NCBI GenBank assembly: GCA_019240215.1
Contig: JAFAYQ010000063.1
Span: 124,001 to 188,000 of the forward strand
Origin: Actinomycetota bacterium
GTDB taxonomy: Bacteria; Actinomycetota; Actinomycetes; Streptosporangiales; Streptosporangiaceae
Direction: 5' to 3'
Length of the DNA stretch: 64,000 nucleotides
The translations under genes were made by a program, and so were the position numbers. Below, in pieces: positions 15,737 through 26,281 of this stretch (position 1 is the first letter of the stretch; each line of letters begins with the position of its first letter). A model generated the notes under the pieces. That model made no database searches. It was not told where the DNA came from and saw only the letters and a program-made list of their open reading frames with translations.

Positions 15737-17182
15737 TCAGATCGGGTAGGGGCCGGTGCCGTCGCGGGTGGTGATCCACTGGAGCTCGGTGAAGTCGCTC
15801 ATCGACTCCGGGCCCGAGCGGCCCCAGCCGCTGTCCTTGACCCCGCCCAGGGGTAGCTGGGGCTCGTCGGCGATGGTCTGGTCGTTGACGTGGACCACGC
15901 CGGCCTCGATGCGGCGGGCGAGGGCGAAGCCGCGCTGGTTGTCACTGGTGATGAGGCCGGCCGACAGGCCGTAGCGGGTCGAGTTGGCGATCTTGACCGC
16001 CTCGTCGGCGTCGGCCACCGGCTGGGCCACCAGGACCGGGCCGAACGTCTCCTCGGAGTGGATCCGGGCCCCGGCCGGCACGTCGGCCAGGATCGTGGGC
16101 TGATAGCAGGGGCCGTCGGAGCCGCCGCCGGCCAGCACGGTGGCCCCCTCGGCGACCGCCTCGTCGACCTCGCGGGCGACCCGGTCGCGGGCGGCCGGGG
16201 TGATCAGCGGGCCGATGATCGTGCCGGGGACGGCCGGGTCGCCGGTCGGCAGCGACTTGGCCCGGGTGGTGAGCCGGTCGATGAAGGTGTCGTAGACCGG
16301 CTGCTCGACCAGCACCTTGCGGGCGTTCATGCAGATCTGGCCGGAGTGGAAGAACGCCGCGAACGCAGCCGCCTCGACCGCGTAGTCGAGATCGGCGTCG
16401 GCCAGCACGATCAGCGGGTTGTAGCCGCCGAGCTCGAGCACGCAGCGCTTGAGCGCCCGCCCGGCCCGCTCGGCGAGGATGCGCCCGGTCGCCGACGAGC
16501 CGGTGAAGTTGATGCAGCGGACCTCGGGCCGGTCGAAGAACTCGTCGGCGATCGGCACCGCCTGGCCGGGGGCGTGGGTGATGACGTTGATCGTCCCGTC
16601 CGGGAACCCGGCCTCGGCCATGATCTCGGCGACCAGCAACCCGGCCGAGATCGGGGCCTCCTCCGACGGCTTGAGCACCACGGTGTTGCCGAACGCCAGC
16701 GGGTTCACCACCGTACGCCAGGCCAGCACGTGGGCCCCGTTCCAGGGCGAGATGCCGGCCACCACCCCGAGCGGCTTGCGCAGCGCCAGCGCGAACGTGC
16801 CCGGCATGTCGGACCGGATCACTTCCCCGGCCGGCAGGTAACCCCAGTTGGCCGCCTGGCGCAGCAGGCGGGTGGCGGTCAGCACCTGGAAGTGGGCGAA
16901 CCCGCCCGCGCAGCCGGTCTCGGTGGCCAGCAGCTCCTTGATCTCGTCCTCGCGGCGCTCGACGATGTCGGCCGCCTTGAGGAACAGCGCCTGCTTCTCG
17001 GCCGGCGGCCGGTCGGCCCAGGCCGGGAACGCGGCCGCGGCGGCGTCGATCGCGCGGGCGGCGTCGGACCGGGTCCCGGCCGGGATGCGGGCCATCACCG
17101 TGCCCCGGTACGGATCGAGGTCGTCGAACAGCTGGTCCGAACCGGTCCACTGGCCGCCGATGTACTGCTGGTACTCGCGCAT
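15737..17182 (-). CDS. Aldehyde dehydrogenase (aromatic aldehyde type)
   Basis: A 481-residue NAD(P)-dependent aldehyde dehydrogenase. It has GISPWNGAHVLAWRT and VLKPSEEAP for the cofactor site, FTGSSATG for the Rossmann loop, the general-base Glu in VLELGGYNPLI, and the catalytic Cys in GQICMNARKVLV. The sequence most resembles vanillin/salicylaldehyde-type dehydrogenases; YNP replaces the common KNP after ELGG. ATG 17182 has TATTTT 7 bases upstream and no Shine-Dalgarno, which suggests a leaderless mRNA. Its link to the salicylate genes at 51-56 kb is only thematic. Confidence 0.92.
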   Translation of the reverse strand: MREYQQYIGGQWTGSDQLFDDLDPYRGTVMARIPAGTRSDAARAIDAAAAAFPAWADRPPAEKQALFLKAADIVERREDEIKELLATETGCAGGFAHFQVLTATRLLRQAANWGYLPAGEVIRSDMPGTFALALRKPLGVVAGISPWNGAHVLAWRTVVNPLAFGNTVVLKPSEEAPISAGLLVAEIMAEAGFPDGTINVITHAPGQAVPIADEFFDRPEVRCINFTGSSATGRILAERAGRALKRCVLELGGYNPLIVLADADLDYAVEAAAFAAFFHSGQICMNARKVLVEQPVYDTFIDRLTTRAKSLPTGDPAVPGTIIGPLITPAARDRVAREVDEAVAEGATVLAGGGSDGPCYQPTILADVPAGARIHSEETFGPVLVAQPVADADEAVKIANSTRYGLSAGLITSDNQRGFALARRIEAGVVHVNDQTIADEPQLPLGGVKDSGWGRSGPESMSDFTELQWITTRDGTGPYPI

Positions 17183-17362
17183 GACAGACAAAATATCGGA
17201 ACCCGGGCCAAGCCCGGCAGCGGCCGGCCGCCTCGGCCGCTGGGGGGCGGTTGGGGGTGGAATCGGGGGTGATCCCCATCGACCCCGGCCGCCGGCGGCG
17301 GCAATCTGGAGACATCCGCTCAACCAAGCAACACCCAGTAACGGGGATTGGAAGTAGTCACC

Positions 17363-17503
17363 ATGTTCGCCATCATCGCCCTCGTCCTGTTCGCCCTGGT
17401 CGCCCTGGCCATCCTCGGCTTCGCGATCCACGTCCTGTTCTGGCCGTTGCTGCTGGTCGCGATCGCGGTCCTGGCCTGGACCAAGCTCCGCCCGCGCCGC
17501 TAG
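17363..17503 (+). CDS. Small hydrophobic membrane protein, 46 aa
   Basis: A 46-residue open frame, MFAIIALVLFALVALAILGF and onward, ending KLRPRR. Almost the whole protein is hydrophobic (about residues 2-39, one long or two short membrane segments), with a basic C-terminus predicted to stay in the cytoplasm. GGAAG lies about 9 bases before ATG 17363. Similar tiny hydrophobic proteins are common in actinomycetes, without known function. The 117 bases after it (17504-17620) hold no clear gene. Confidence 0.65.
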   Translation: MFAIIALVLFALVALAILGFAIHVLFWPLLLVAIAVLAWTKLRPRR

Positions 17504-17620
17504 GCTCCCCGCTGCAGCTGCCGAAAGAGGTCGTGCGGGGAGTCTTCGGGCTGCTCAAGAAGCAGCTGTGACGACCTGCCCGGCATCGCCGGCCGGCGGA
17601 ATACTTTTTACACTTGCTCT

Positions 17621-19524
17621 GTGACCGTCCACGAACAAGCGTTCTCCGAGTCCTCGGAGTTCCCGGCCGCGAGCCGGGCGGACTGGCAGCGGCTGGTCGA
17701 GGGAGTGCTGGCCAAGTCGGGTAAGACCGGCCTGGCCGGGGCGGCCGCCGAGCAGGCGCTGACCACCGAGGTCGAGGACGGGCTGACGGTCCAGGCGCTG
17801 TACACGGCGGCCGACCCCGCGCCCGCACCCGGGCGGCCGGGCTTCGCCCCGTTCGTGCGGGGCGGCCGGGTGCCGGGGGCGGTCATGGCCGGCTGGGACG
17901 TCCGCCAGCAGCACGCCGACCCCGATCCGGAACGGGCCAACCGGGCGGTGCTGGCCGACCTGGAGAACGGCGTCACCTCACTGTGGCTGACCGTCGGCGG
18001 GGCCGGGCTGCCGGTCACCGCCCTGCCGGACCTGCTGCGGGGCGTCTACCTGGACCTGGCCGGCGTCGTGCTCGACGCCGGGGCCGAGTTCGCCGAGGCC
18101 GCCGCCCAGCTGTTCGCCCTCTACACCGACGGCCCGGCCGCGATCCCGGCCCCGGAGGCGACCGGCAACCTCGGGGCCGACCCGCTCGGCCTGCTCGCCC
18201 GCACCGGGCAGGACGCCGCGACCGGGTCCCAGCTGGACGCGGCCGCCCAGCTGGCCGCCCGCTGCCAGCGCGAGTTCGCCTGTCTGCGGGCGCTGACGGT
18301 CGACGCGCTGCCCTACCACGACGCCGGCGCCACGTCCGAGCAGGAGCTCGGGCTGTCGCTGGCCACCGCGGTCGCCTACCTGCGCCAGCTGACCGAGGCG
18401 GGGCTGACCGCCAGCCAGGCAGCCGGGCAGCTGGAGTTCCGCTACGCGGCCGGCGCCGACCAGTTCCTGACCATCGCCAAGCTGCGGGCCGCCCGCCGCC
18501 TGTGGTCGCGGGTGGCCGAGGTCTGCGAGGTCGACCCGGCCGCCGCCGGCCAGCGCCAGCACGCGGTGACCTCGACGGTGATGATGACCGAGCGTGACCC
18601 GTGGGTGAACATGCTGCGCACCACCGTGGCCTGCCTGAGCGCCGCCGTCGGCGGGGCCGACGCGATCACCGTGCTCCCGTTCGACAGCGCGCTCGGCCTG
18701 CCGGACGGTTTCGCCCGCCGGATCGCCCGCAACACCCAGGCGATCCTGCACGACGAGTCCAGCCTGGCCCGGGTGATCGACCCGGCCGGCGGCTCCTGGT
18801 ACGTCGAGCAGCTCACCGACGAGCTGGCCCGCGGCGGCTGGGACGTTTTCCAGCAGATTGAGCGGGCCGGCGGCCAGCAGGCCGCCCTGGCCAGCGGCCT
18901 GGTCAGGGACCAGCTCGCGCAGAGCTGGGCCCGGCGCTCGGCCGACCTGGCCCACCGGCGCGAGCCGGTCACCGGGGTGAGCGAGTTCCCCAACCTGGCC
19001 GAGCGGCCGGTCGCCCGCGACCCGGCCCCGTCCCGGCCCGGCGGCGGGCTGCCCCGGGTCCGCCGGGCCGAGGCCTTCGAGACCCTCCGCACCCGGTCCG
19101 ACCGGCAGCTGGCGGCCACCGGCGCCCGGCCGCAGCTGCTGCTGGCCAGCCTCGGCCCGCGGGCGGTGCACACGGCCCGCTCCACCTTCGCCGCCAACCT
19201 GTTCCAGGCGGGCGGGATCGAGACGCCGCTGAGCGAGGCGGCCGGCGGCAGCCAGACCGAACCGCCCGACCTCGACGCGCTGGCCGACGCGTTCCGGGCC
19301 AGCGGCGCCCGGGCCGCCTGTATCTGCTCCAGCGACAAGCTCTACGCCGAGTACGGCGCGGCGGCGGCCGCCGCCCTCAAGGCGGCCGGGGCCGGTTACG
19401 TGGTGCTGGCGGGCCAGCCCGGCGACCAGCGTGAGGCCTACCAGGCGGCCGGGGTCGACGACTTCGTCTACGTCGGCGGCGACGCCGTCGCCGCCCTGAC
19501 GGCCGTCTACGAAGGCGGGGAGTC

Positions 19525-19528
<4 letters not shown>
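17621..19528 (+). CDS. mutA: Methylmalonyl-CoA mutase small (beta) subunit
   Basis: A 635-residue small subunit of the B12-dependent mutase that interconverts succinyl-CoA and methylmalonyl-CoA in propionate, odd-chain and branched-chain metabolism. The N-terminal barrel part (to about 450) keeps the family motifs [22 protein letters not shown] and [14 protein letters not shown]. The C-terminal cobalamin-like domain (about 500-630) lacks the DxHxxG motif, as expected for the non-catalytic subunit. GTG 17621 has TACACT (17609-17614) six bases upstream and no Shine-Dalgarno. Its stop overlaps mutB in ATGA. Confidence 0.96.
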
Positions 19529-21744
<2,216 letters not shown>

Positions 21745-21751
21745 TCGGGCG

Positions 21752-22783
21752 ATGGCCGCCGCCCGGCCGCCGGTGAGCGCCGAACCGCACGTGCGCAGCG
21801 TGCTGGACGGCTCCCGGGCCGGCATCGCCCGCGCGATCACGCTGGTCGAGTCGACCCGGCCGGATCACCGGGCGGTGGCTCAGCAGCTGCTCGGCGAGCT
21901 GCTGCCGCACACCGGCAAGGCGATCCGGGTCGGCATCACCGGGGTGCCGGGGGTGGGCAAGTCCACCTTCATCGACGCCTTCGGGACGATGCTGACCGGG
22001 GCCGGTCACCGGGTCGCGGTGCTGGCGGTCGACCCGTCCTCCAGCCGGACCGGCGGCTCGATCCTCGGCGACAAGACCCGGATGCAGCACCTGGCCACCG
22101 ACCCGGCCGCGTTCGTGCGGCCGTCACCGTCGTCGGGCACGCTCGGCGGGGTGGCCCGGGCCACCCGCGAGTCCATGGTGATCATGGAGGCGGCCGGCTA
22201 CGACGTCGTCCTGGTCGAGACGGTCGGGGTCGGCCAGTCGGAGATCGCGGTGGCGTCGATGGTCGACACGTTCGTGCTGCTGGGCCTGGCCCGGACCGGC
22301 GACCAGCTGCAGGGCATCAAGAAGGGCGTGCTCGAGCTGGCCGACGTCATCGCGGTCAACAAGGCCGACGGGCCGCACGAGAAGGACGCCCGGGCCGCCG
22401 CCCGGGAGCTGGCGTCGGCCCTGCGGCTGCTCCAGGACCCGAACGCGGCCTGGCGGACGCCGGTGCTGACCTGCAGCGCGCTCGAGAACGAGGGCCTGGA
22501 TGAGGTGTGGCGGCAGATCGAGCGGCACCGCACGATGCTGGAGTCGACCGGCGAGCTGGACCGCCGCCGCCGCGACCAGCAGGTCGGCTGGGCCTGGAAC
22601 CTGGTCCACGACCAGCTGGTGGCCCGGCTGCACGCCGACCCCCGGGTGCGGGCGATCGTGCCCGGGCTGGAGCGGCGGGTCCGGGACGGCTCGATCCCGG
22701 CGACGACGGCGGCCGAAGAGATCCTCGGCGCCTTCGGGGTGCCCGACGGGCGCGGGCCCGGGCCCGAGGTGCCCGGTCAGTGA
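21752..22783 (+). CDS. meaB: MeaB/ArgK-type mutase-associated GTPase
   Basis: A 343-residue G3E-type P-loop GTPase that protects and reloads methylmalonyl-CoA mutase with adenosylcobalamin. Walker A is [18 protein letters not shown] (about 68-85), followed by [20 protein letters not shown], the switch region [10 protein letters not shown] and the base-recognition motif AVNKADG. It starts 7 bases after mutB, as in the usual mutAB-meaB operon, and overlaps the next small gene at its stop. Confidence 0.95.
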   Translation: MAAARPPVSAEPHVRSVLDGSRAGIARAITLVESTRPDHRAVAQQLLGELLPHTGKAIRVGITGVPGVGKSTFIDAFGTMLTGAGHRVAVLAVDPSSSRTGGSILGDKTRMQHLATDPAAFVRPSPSSGTLGGVARATRESMVIMEAAGYDVVLVETVGVGQSEIAVASMVDTFVLLGLARTGDQLQGIKKGVLELADVIAVNKADGPHEKDARAAARELASALRLLQDPNAAWRTPVLTCSALENEGLDEVWRQIERHRTMLESTGELDRRRRDQQVGWAWNLVHDQLVARLHADPRVRAIVPGLERRVRDGSIPATTAAEEILGAFGVPDGRGPGPEVPGQ

Positions 22784-23067
22784 CCGAGCACACCGATGAC
22801 GGCCGCTACATCCTGGTCGGCGGGCGGCGCTGGCGGGCGACCGACCCGCTGATCCCGGCCGCGCGGGCGGCCGAGCTGCGGTCGGCCCTGATGGCCTGGC
22901 GGCGGGCGGTCAAGGCGGTGAAAGGCACCGAGGCGGAGCCCGCCGCCCGGGCCGGGGTGCAGGCGGCCAAGGTCGCGCTCGGGGAGCGCGGCCAGCCGTG
23001 GTGGGAGCAGACCGCGGCCGAGCGGAAGGCCCGCTGGGAGACCCCGGTCCCGCTGCCGGGCGACTGA
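22780..23067 (+). CDS. Conserved small charged protein after meaB
   Basis: A 95-residue soluble protein. Opening [19 protein letters not shown], a helical charged middle ([17 protein letters not shown]), and [11 protein letters not shown] near the end. Such proteins are widespread in actinomycetes and have no firm function. GTG 22780 overlaps the meaB stop (GTGA), so it is part of the mutase operon. It ends 15 bases before the convergent DUF1772 gene stop. Confidence 0.8.
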   Translation: MTEHTDDGRYILVGGRRWRATDPLIPAARAAELRSALMAWRRAVKAVKGTEAEPAARAGVQAAKVALGERGQPWWEQTAAERKARWETPVPLPGD

Positions 23068-23082
23068 CCGGCCCTGGCCGGC

Positions 23083-23535
23083 TCAGCGGGCGGTCGCGGC
23101 GATCAGCGTGAGCACGAGCGCGGCGACCAGGATCGCCACCCGCAGGTAGTGCAGGCGGTCCCAGCGCTGCTGCTGCTCGCGCCAGTCGGCCGGGTGGTCG
23201 TCGGCCGTCCAGGTGGCCGAGCGGTTGTTGATCGGCACCAGCAGGGTGATCGACAGCACCACGGTGACGACCAGCAGTGCCGCCGCGGCGACGGCGGCCG
23301 CGGCTCCGGGCTGGTCCCAGCGGGCGGCGGCCAGCCCGGCCACCAGGGCCAGCGAGGCGAAGTACCAGAACGGCATGACGCGGCCGAGGACCCGGGCCCC
23401 CCAGGCCCGGCCCTCCTGCGCGGGCCCGGCCGCCAGGCTCCGCAGCATCTGGTTGACGATGACCCCGACCGAGAATTCGACGCCGACCATGAGGCCGACC
23501 GCGGTCCCGGTGACGACGGCGAGCGCAAGCAACAT
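23083..23535 (-). CDS. DUF1772 (anthrone-oxygenase-like) membrane protein
   Basis: A 150-residue membrane protein with four predicted helices (about 1-22, 55-75, 82-105, 130-150) and the conserved VPINNR motif of the DUF1772 family. Two ATGs are possible. At 23541 the AGGA box would touch the start, whereas at 23535 the same AGGA is 6 bases away, so 23535 is preferred. It is divergent from a TetR gene, and two palindromes between them (23551-23579) lie close to this start. It is a probable repressor target. Enzymatic role unproven. Confidence 0.85.
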   Translation of the reverse strand: MLLALAVVTGTAVGLMVGVEFSVGVIVNQMLRSLAAGPAQEGRAWGARVLGRVMPFWYFASLALVAGLAAARWDQPGAAAAVAAAALLVVTVVLSITLLVPINNRSATWTADDHPADWREQQQRWDRLHYLRVAILVAALVLTLIAATAR

Positions 23536-23547
23536 TTTCATTCCTAA

Positions 23548-23582
23548 GGTTAGCGGCGCTATATTTTCTAGCAGTGCTAACC
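23548..23582. promoter_or_regulatory. Twin TAGCnnnGCTA operator
   Basis: Two 11-base palindromes, TAGCGGCGCTA (23551-23561) and TAGCAGTGCTA (23569-23579), start exactly 18 bases apart. They sit inside a larger inverted repeat GGTTAGC (23548-23554) and GCTAACC (23576-23582). The block lies just upstream of DUF1772 and 123 bases before the divergent TetR gene. Binding by that TetR is inferred from position. Confidence 0.75.
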
Positions 23583-23640
23583 TAAGTCGGGAACGAGCGG
23601 AGCGCAAGCGGGATTCGGGCGCGGGGCCAGGTCGGCCCGG

Positions 23641-23680
23641 CGCGGGCCAGTCCGGGCCGGCGCGGGCCAGTCCGGGCCGG
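23641..23680. repeat. Perfect 20-base tandem repeat (two copies)
   Basis: The unit CGCGGGCCAGTCCGGGCCGG occurs twice in perfect succession (23641-23660, 23661-23680), preceded by a partial copy. It lies in the untranslated leader of the TetR gene at 23705 and is very GC-rich, so it could fold when transcribed. Confidence 0.9.
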
Positions 23681-23704
23681 GTCCCGCCGGGCAGGAGGAC
23701 GGTC

Positions 23705-24265
23705 ATGGCGTCAACCGAGACCAGGGCGCGGCGGGTGGCCGAGCGCCGCCAGCAGATCCTCGACGCGGCCCGGACGGTGGCCGAGGCCGAGGGCTGGGCG
23801 GCCGTCACCTCCCGGCGCCTGGCCGACGCGATCGGCTACACCCAGCCGGTGCTCTACGGGCACTTCCCCGGGGGCAAGACCGAGATCATGCGCACGGTCG
23901 CGCTGGCCGGGTTCGCCGAGCTGGCCGCCGCCACCCGGGCGGCCGTCGGCGACCGGACCGGCGGGCAGGCGGTCGAGGCGGTGGCCCGCGCCTACCTCGG
24001 CTTCGCCGACGCCCACCCGGCCCTCTACGAGGCGATGTTCCAGCTGCCGCTCGACGTCCGGTTCGCCCGGGACGACTCCGAGGAGGAGCTGCGGGCGGGC
24101 TTCGACGCGCTGGCGGCCGCGCTCGGCGACGGCGCCGACGGCACCGCCACCGAGGTGCTGTGGAGCGCCCTGCACGGCATGAGCCTGCTCGAGCGGGGCG
24201 GCCGCCAGCGGCCCGGGGACCGCGGGCACCGGATCGCCGCGCTGGCGGCCCGCTTCGGCAGCTAA
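23705..24265 (+). CDS. TetR family regulator
   Basis: A 186-residue TetR protein. HTH at about 8-55 (RRQQILDAARTVAEAEGWAA, then RLADAIGYTQPVLYGHF), followed by a helical ligand domain of the WHG type (ALHGMSLLERGGR). A strong GGAGG precedes ATG 23705. It is divergent from DUF1772, with a twin operator between them. Confidence 0.93.
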   Translation: MASTETRARRVAERRQQILDAARTVAEAEGWAAVTSRRLADAIGYTQPVLYGHFPGGKTEIMRTVALAGFAELAAATRAAVGDRTGGQAVEAVARAYLGFADAHPALYEAMFQLPLDVRFARDDSEEELRAGFDALAAALGDGADGTATEVLWSALHGMSLLERGGRQRPGDRGHRIAALAARFGS

Positions 24266-24349
24266 GACCAGGTCAGAGGCATTCCCGGTAATCCTCGGAG
24301 GGTGGCTGGGCGTCTCACTTATAGGCCCATTTGCGACGGGAGAGCAATC

Positions 24350-24541
24350 GTGGCTGGCACCGCCCTGGAAGATCACCTGACCGCCCTGCTGGGTCTCGGC
24401 TACGGCGTGGCGATTGAACAGCTCTCGGCCGAGCGCTACGAGGTCACGCTGATCAGCATGGAGGGTGATCAGAGTGGCAGCGCCGCGTCGCTGACGGAGG
24501 CGTTCAAGGCAGCGTTCCACGCTCCGCTGATCCGAGCGTAG
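24350..24541 (+). CDS. Small hypothetical protein, 63 aa
   Basis: A 63-residue soluble protein of unknown family. The sequence (DHLTALLGLGYGVAIEQLSA, later EVTLISMEGDQSG and a C-terminal helix) suggests a small alpha/beta fold. GTG 24350 has GGGAGA six bases upstream; the frame is open from 24302 but the earlier part looks non-coding. It stands alone, 85 bases after the TetR gene. Confidence 0.6.
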   Translation: MAGTALEDHLTALLGLGYGVAIEQLSAERYEVTLISMEGDQSGSAASLTEAFKAAFHAPLIRA

Positions 24542-24576
24542 CTCCCGGGCCCGCCTGGCTCCCCCGGGCTGGCGGG

Positions 24577-24987
24577 CTAGGCGGCGAGCGCGGTGAGCCC
24601 GGCGGCGGCGCAGTCGTCGTCCTGGCCGGGCGCCATTCCGCCGCTCACCGCCAGCGCCCCGAGGACGGTGTCCCCCCGGAGGATGAGGGCCGCGCCGGCG
24701 CCGGCCAGGATGGGCGTCCGCACGGCCCGGTCGAGCTGGGCGAAGAAGCCCGGGTTGGCCTCCTGCAGCTGGCGCAGGTCGGCGCCGTCGCGGCGGAACA
24801 GGGCGACGCTGGCCGCCTTGGTCGCGGCGATCTGGGCCGAGAGCGGCGCGGCGCCGTTCATCCGGCCGAGGGCCTGCGGGTGCCCGCCCTCGTCGACGAC
24901 CGCGACCGTGACCAGGGCGCCCAGCTTGGCGGCGCGCTCGTGGGCGCGGGCGATGACGGTCTGAGCCTCTTGGAGTGTGAGCGGCAT
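24577..24987 (-). CDS. GlcG/HbpS family protein
   Basis: A 136-residue GlcG/HbpS-fold protein. The typical motifs are LTLQEAQTVIARAHERA, VAVVDEGGHPQALGRMNGA, TKAASVALFRR and GALAVSGGMAPGQDDDCA near the end. Members bind heme or are of unknown function (glycolate or glycerol operons). ATG 24987 is preferred over ATG 25017 because a gaggggg run precedes it. It is divergent from a TetR gene, and an operator-like block of GGACA half-sites lies between. Confidence 0.9.
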   Translation of the reverse strand: MPLTLQEAQTVIARAHERAAKLGALVTVAVVDEGGHPQALGRMNGAAPLSAQIAATKAASVALFRRDGADLRQLQEANPGFFAQLDRAVRTPILAGAGAALILRGDTVLGALAVSGGMAPGQDDDCAAAGLTALAA

Positions 24988-25022
24988 CGGGGCCCCCTCG
25001 ATCGGGCGGGCAGCCATTAGGT

Positions 25023-25047
25023 GGACAGCTGTCCTTGTATGGACAAG
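25023..25047. promoter_or_regulatory. Overlapping GGACA palindromes, probable TetR operator
   Basis: GGACAGCTGTCC (25023-25034) is a perfect palindrome. TGTCC-N6-GGACA (25030-25045) shares one arm with it, and CTTGTatggACAAG (25034-25047) is nested in that. The block lies between GlcG/HbpS and the divergent TetR gene, about 55 bases from the TetR start. Which symmetry the protein reads is not decidable by eye. Confidence 0.65.
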
Positions 25048-25101
25048 CGTACTGTCGGCTGAGGCGGCGGCGCAAGGACGCGAAGTTAGGATGATCGGGC
25101 G

Positions 25102-25782
25102 ATGGACGACACCACCCCAGCCGCTCCTTCGGCTGGCCCTAGGGCGGCCGATCTCCCGGCGGCCCCGCGCCGCCCCAACGCGCGCGGGCAGGGGGAGCGG
25201 CTGCGGGAGGAGATCATTTCCGCCGCCGCCCAGATGCTGGGCAACCTGGCCGGCGACGAGGCGTTGTCGCTGCGCGCGGTCGCCCGGGCGGTGTCGATCT
25301 CCCCGACCTCGGTGTACCTGTACTTTCCGGACCGGGACGCGCTCGTCGCGGCGACCATGCAACGCTGCCACGCGGAGATGGTCGGGGCGGCCGACGAGGC
25401 CGAGGCCGCCCACCCGGACCCCGCGGGCGCCTTGCGGGCCCGGATCCTGGGCCAGGCGGCCTGGGTGCAGGAGCATCCCGGCCTCTACAAGGTGATGCAC
25501 GAGAGCAAGGTCGGCATGCCGTTCAAGGAGGCCGCGTTCACGCGCACCACGGCCGCGGTCCAGCGCTGCATGGACGCCGGGGTAGCCGCGCCCGGGGACG
25601 CCGCCACCGTCGCCCTCGACCTGCGGACGGCCGTCATCGGCATGCTGTCGCTGCGGATCAACGAGCCCGACCTGCCCTGGCCGCCGTTCCCCGAGCAGGC
25701 CGACCGGTTCCTGGCCAAGCTGGTCGGGCTGACCCCGCCGGACGGTGCTCCGGCCGCGGCTTCCCCAGGACTGGGCGACTAG
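25102..25782 (+). CDS. TetR family regulator
   Basis: A 226-residue TetR protein with a 30-residue Ala/Pro/Arg-rich extension before the HTH (about 33-82; EEIISAAAQMLGNLAGDEAL then AVARAVSISPTSVYLYFPDR). The helical C-domain is of the WHG type (LYKVMHESKVG). TAGGAT lies nine bases before ATG 25102. It is divergent from GlcG/HbpS, which is its likely target. Confidence 0.92.
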   Translation: MDDTTPAAPSAGPRAADLPAAPRRPNARGQGERLREEIISAAAQMLGNLAGDEALSLRAVARAVSISPTSVYLYFPDRDALVAATMQRCHAEMVGAADEAEAAHPDPAGALRARILGQAAWVQEHPGLYKVMHESKVGMPFKEAAFTRTTAAVQRCMDAGVAAPGDAATVALDLRTAVIGMLSLRINEPDLPWPPFPEQADRFLAKLVGLTPPDGAPAAASPGLGD

Positions 25783-25864
25783 GGAGTTTTGCCAGGGGCA
25801 GGCGCCTCGTTCTGACCGAGACTGAATATGTCAGCAACGAGAGCAAAAGAGCCGGGAGGCCGCC

Positions 25865-26179
25865 ATGAACACCCCGCCCACGACCCTGGACCACGGCGAC
25901 CCGGACCCGGGCGGCCAGGGCGGCGATGGCCGGGGTCGCCACGCCCTTCCCGTCAGCGGAAAGGCTCGCGGCCGTGGCCGGCACGCCCGTCCCGCGCGGA
26001 CGCGCCGCTACCTTGTCGGGGCCGTCGCCGTGGCCGGCGCGGCCACCGCGGTGGGTCTCCTGGCCAGTTCGTCGCACGCCGCGGCCACCACCCACGGCGC
26101 TGCCCGCCCTCTCACCGCGGTCCAGGCCGTCAGCTCGTCCGTCCCGGGAGCGGGCGCCGACGCCGCCAGCTCGTCGTGA
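25865..26179 (+). CDS. Small secreted or membrane-anchored Ala-rich protein
   Basis: A 104-residue protein of unknown family. A 48-residue Gly/Arg/Pro-rich cytoplasmic N-terminus precedes a membrane segment or late signal peptide (YLVGAVAVAGAATAVGLLA, about 49-67), then a short Ser/Ala-rich outer part. GGAGG lies 5 bases before ATG 25865, which supports translation. The composition is low-complexity, so confidence is moderate. Flanks 25783-25864 and 26180-26281 hold no other gene. Confidence 0.55.
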   Translation: MNTPPTTLDHGDPDPGGQGGDGRGRHALPVSGKARGRGRHARPARTRRYLVGAVAVAGAATAVGLLASSSHAAATTHGAARPLTAVQAVSSSVPGAGADAASSS

Positions 26180-26281
26180 CCAGCGTCACGGCGGAGGAGG
26201 GGGCCGGGCGCCACGGGTACCCGGCCTCCTCGCCTTTGCCGGCGGCCCGGCTCGGGCTGCCCATCTGCCCGCCTGCCCGCC

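Noticed and set aside
15291..15779. Minus-strand 162-codon frame between HAD and ALDH
   Set aside because: Mostly antisense to the HAD gene, contains the non-coding inverted repeat, and has no ribosome site or domain.
17504..17574. Short coding end (PKEVVRGVFGLLKKQL) after the 46-residue gene
   Set aside because: It looks protein-like for about 20 codons, but has no start or ribosome site of its own and no upstream coding character.
17504..17620. Cobalamin riboswitch before mutA
   Set aside because: The space is short, no B12-box-like conserved core is seen, and a -10-like TACACT sits six bases before the GTG, leaving no leader.
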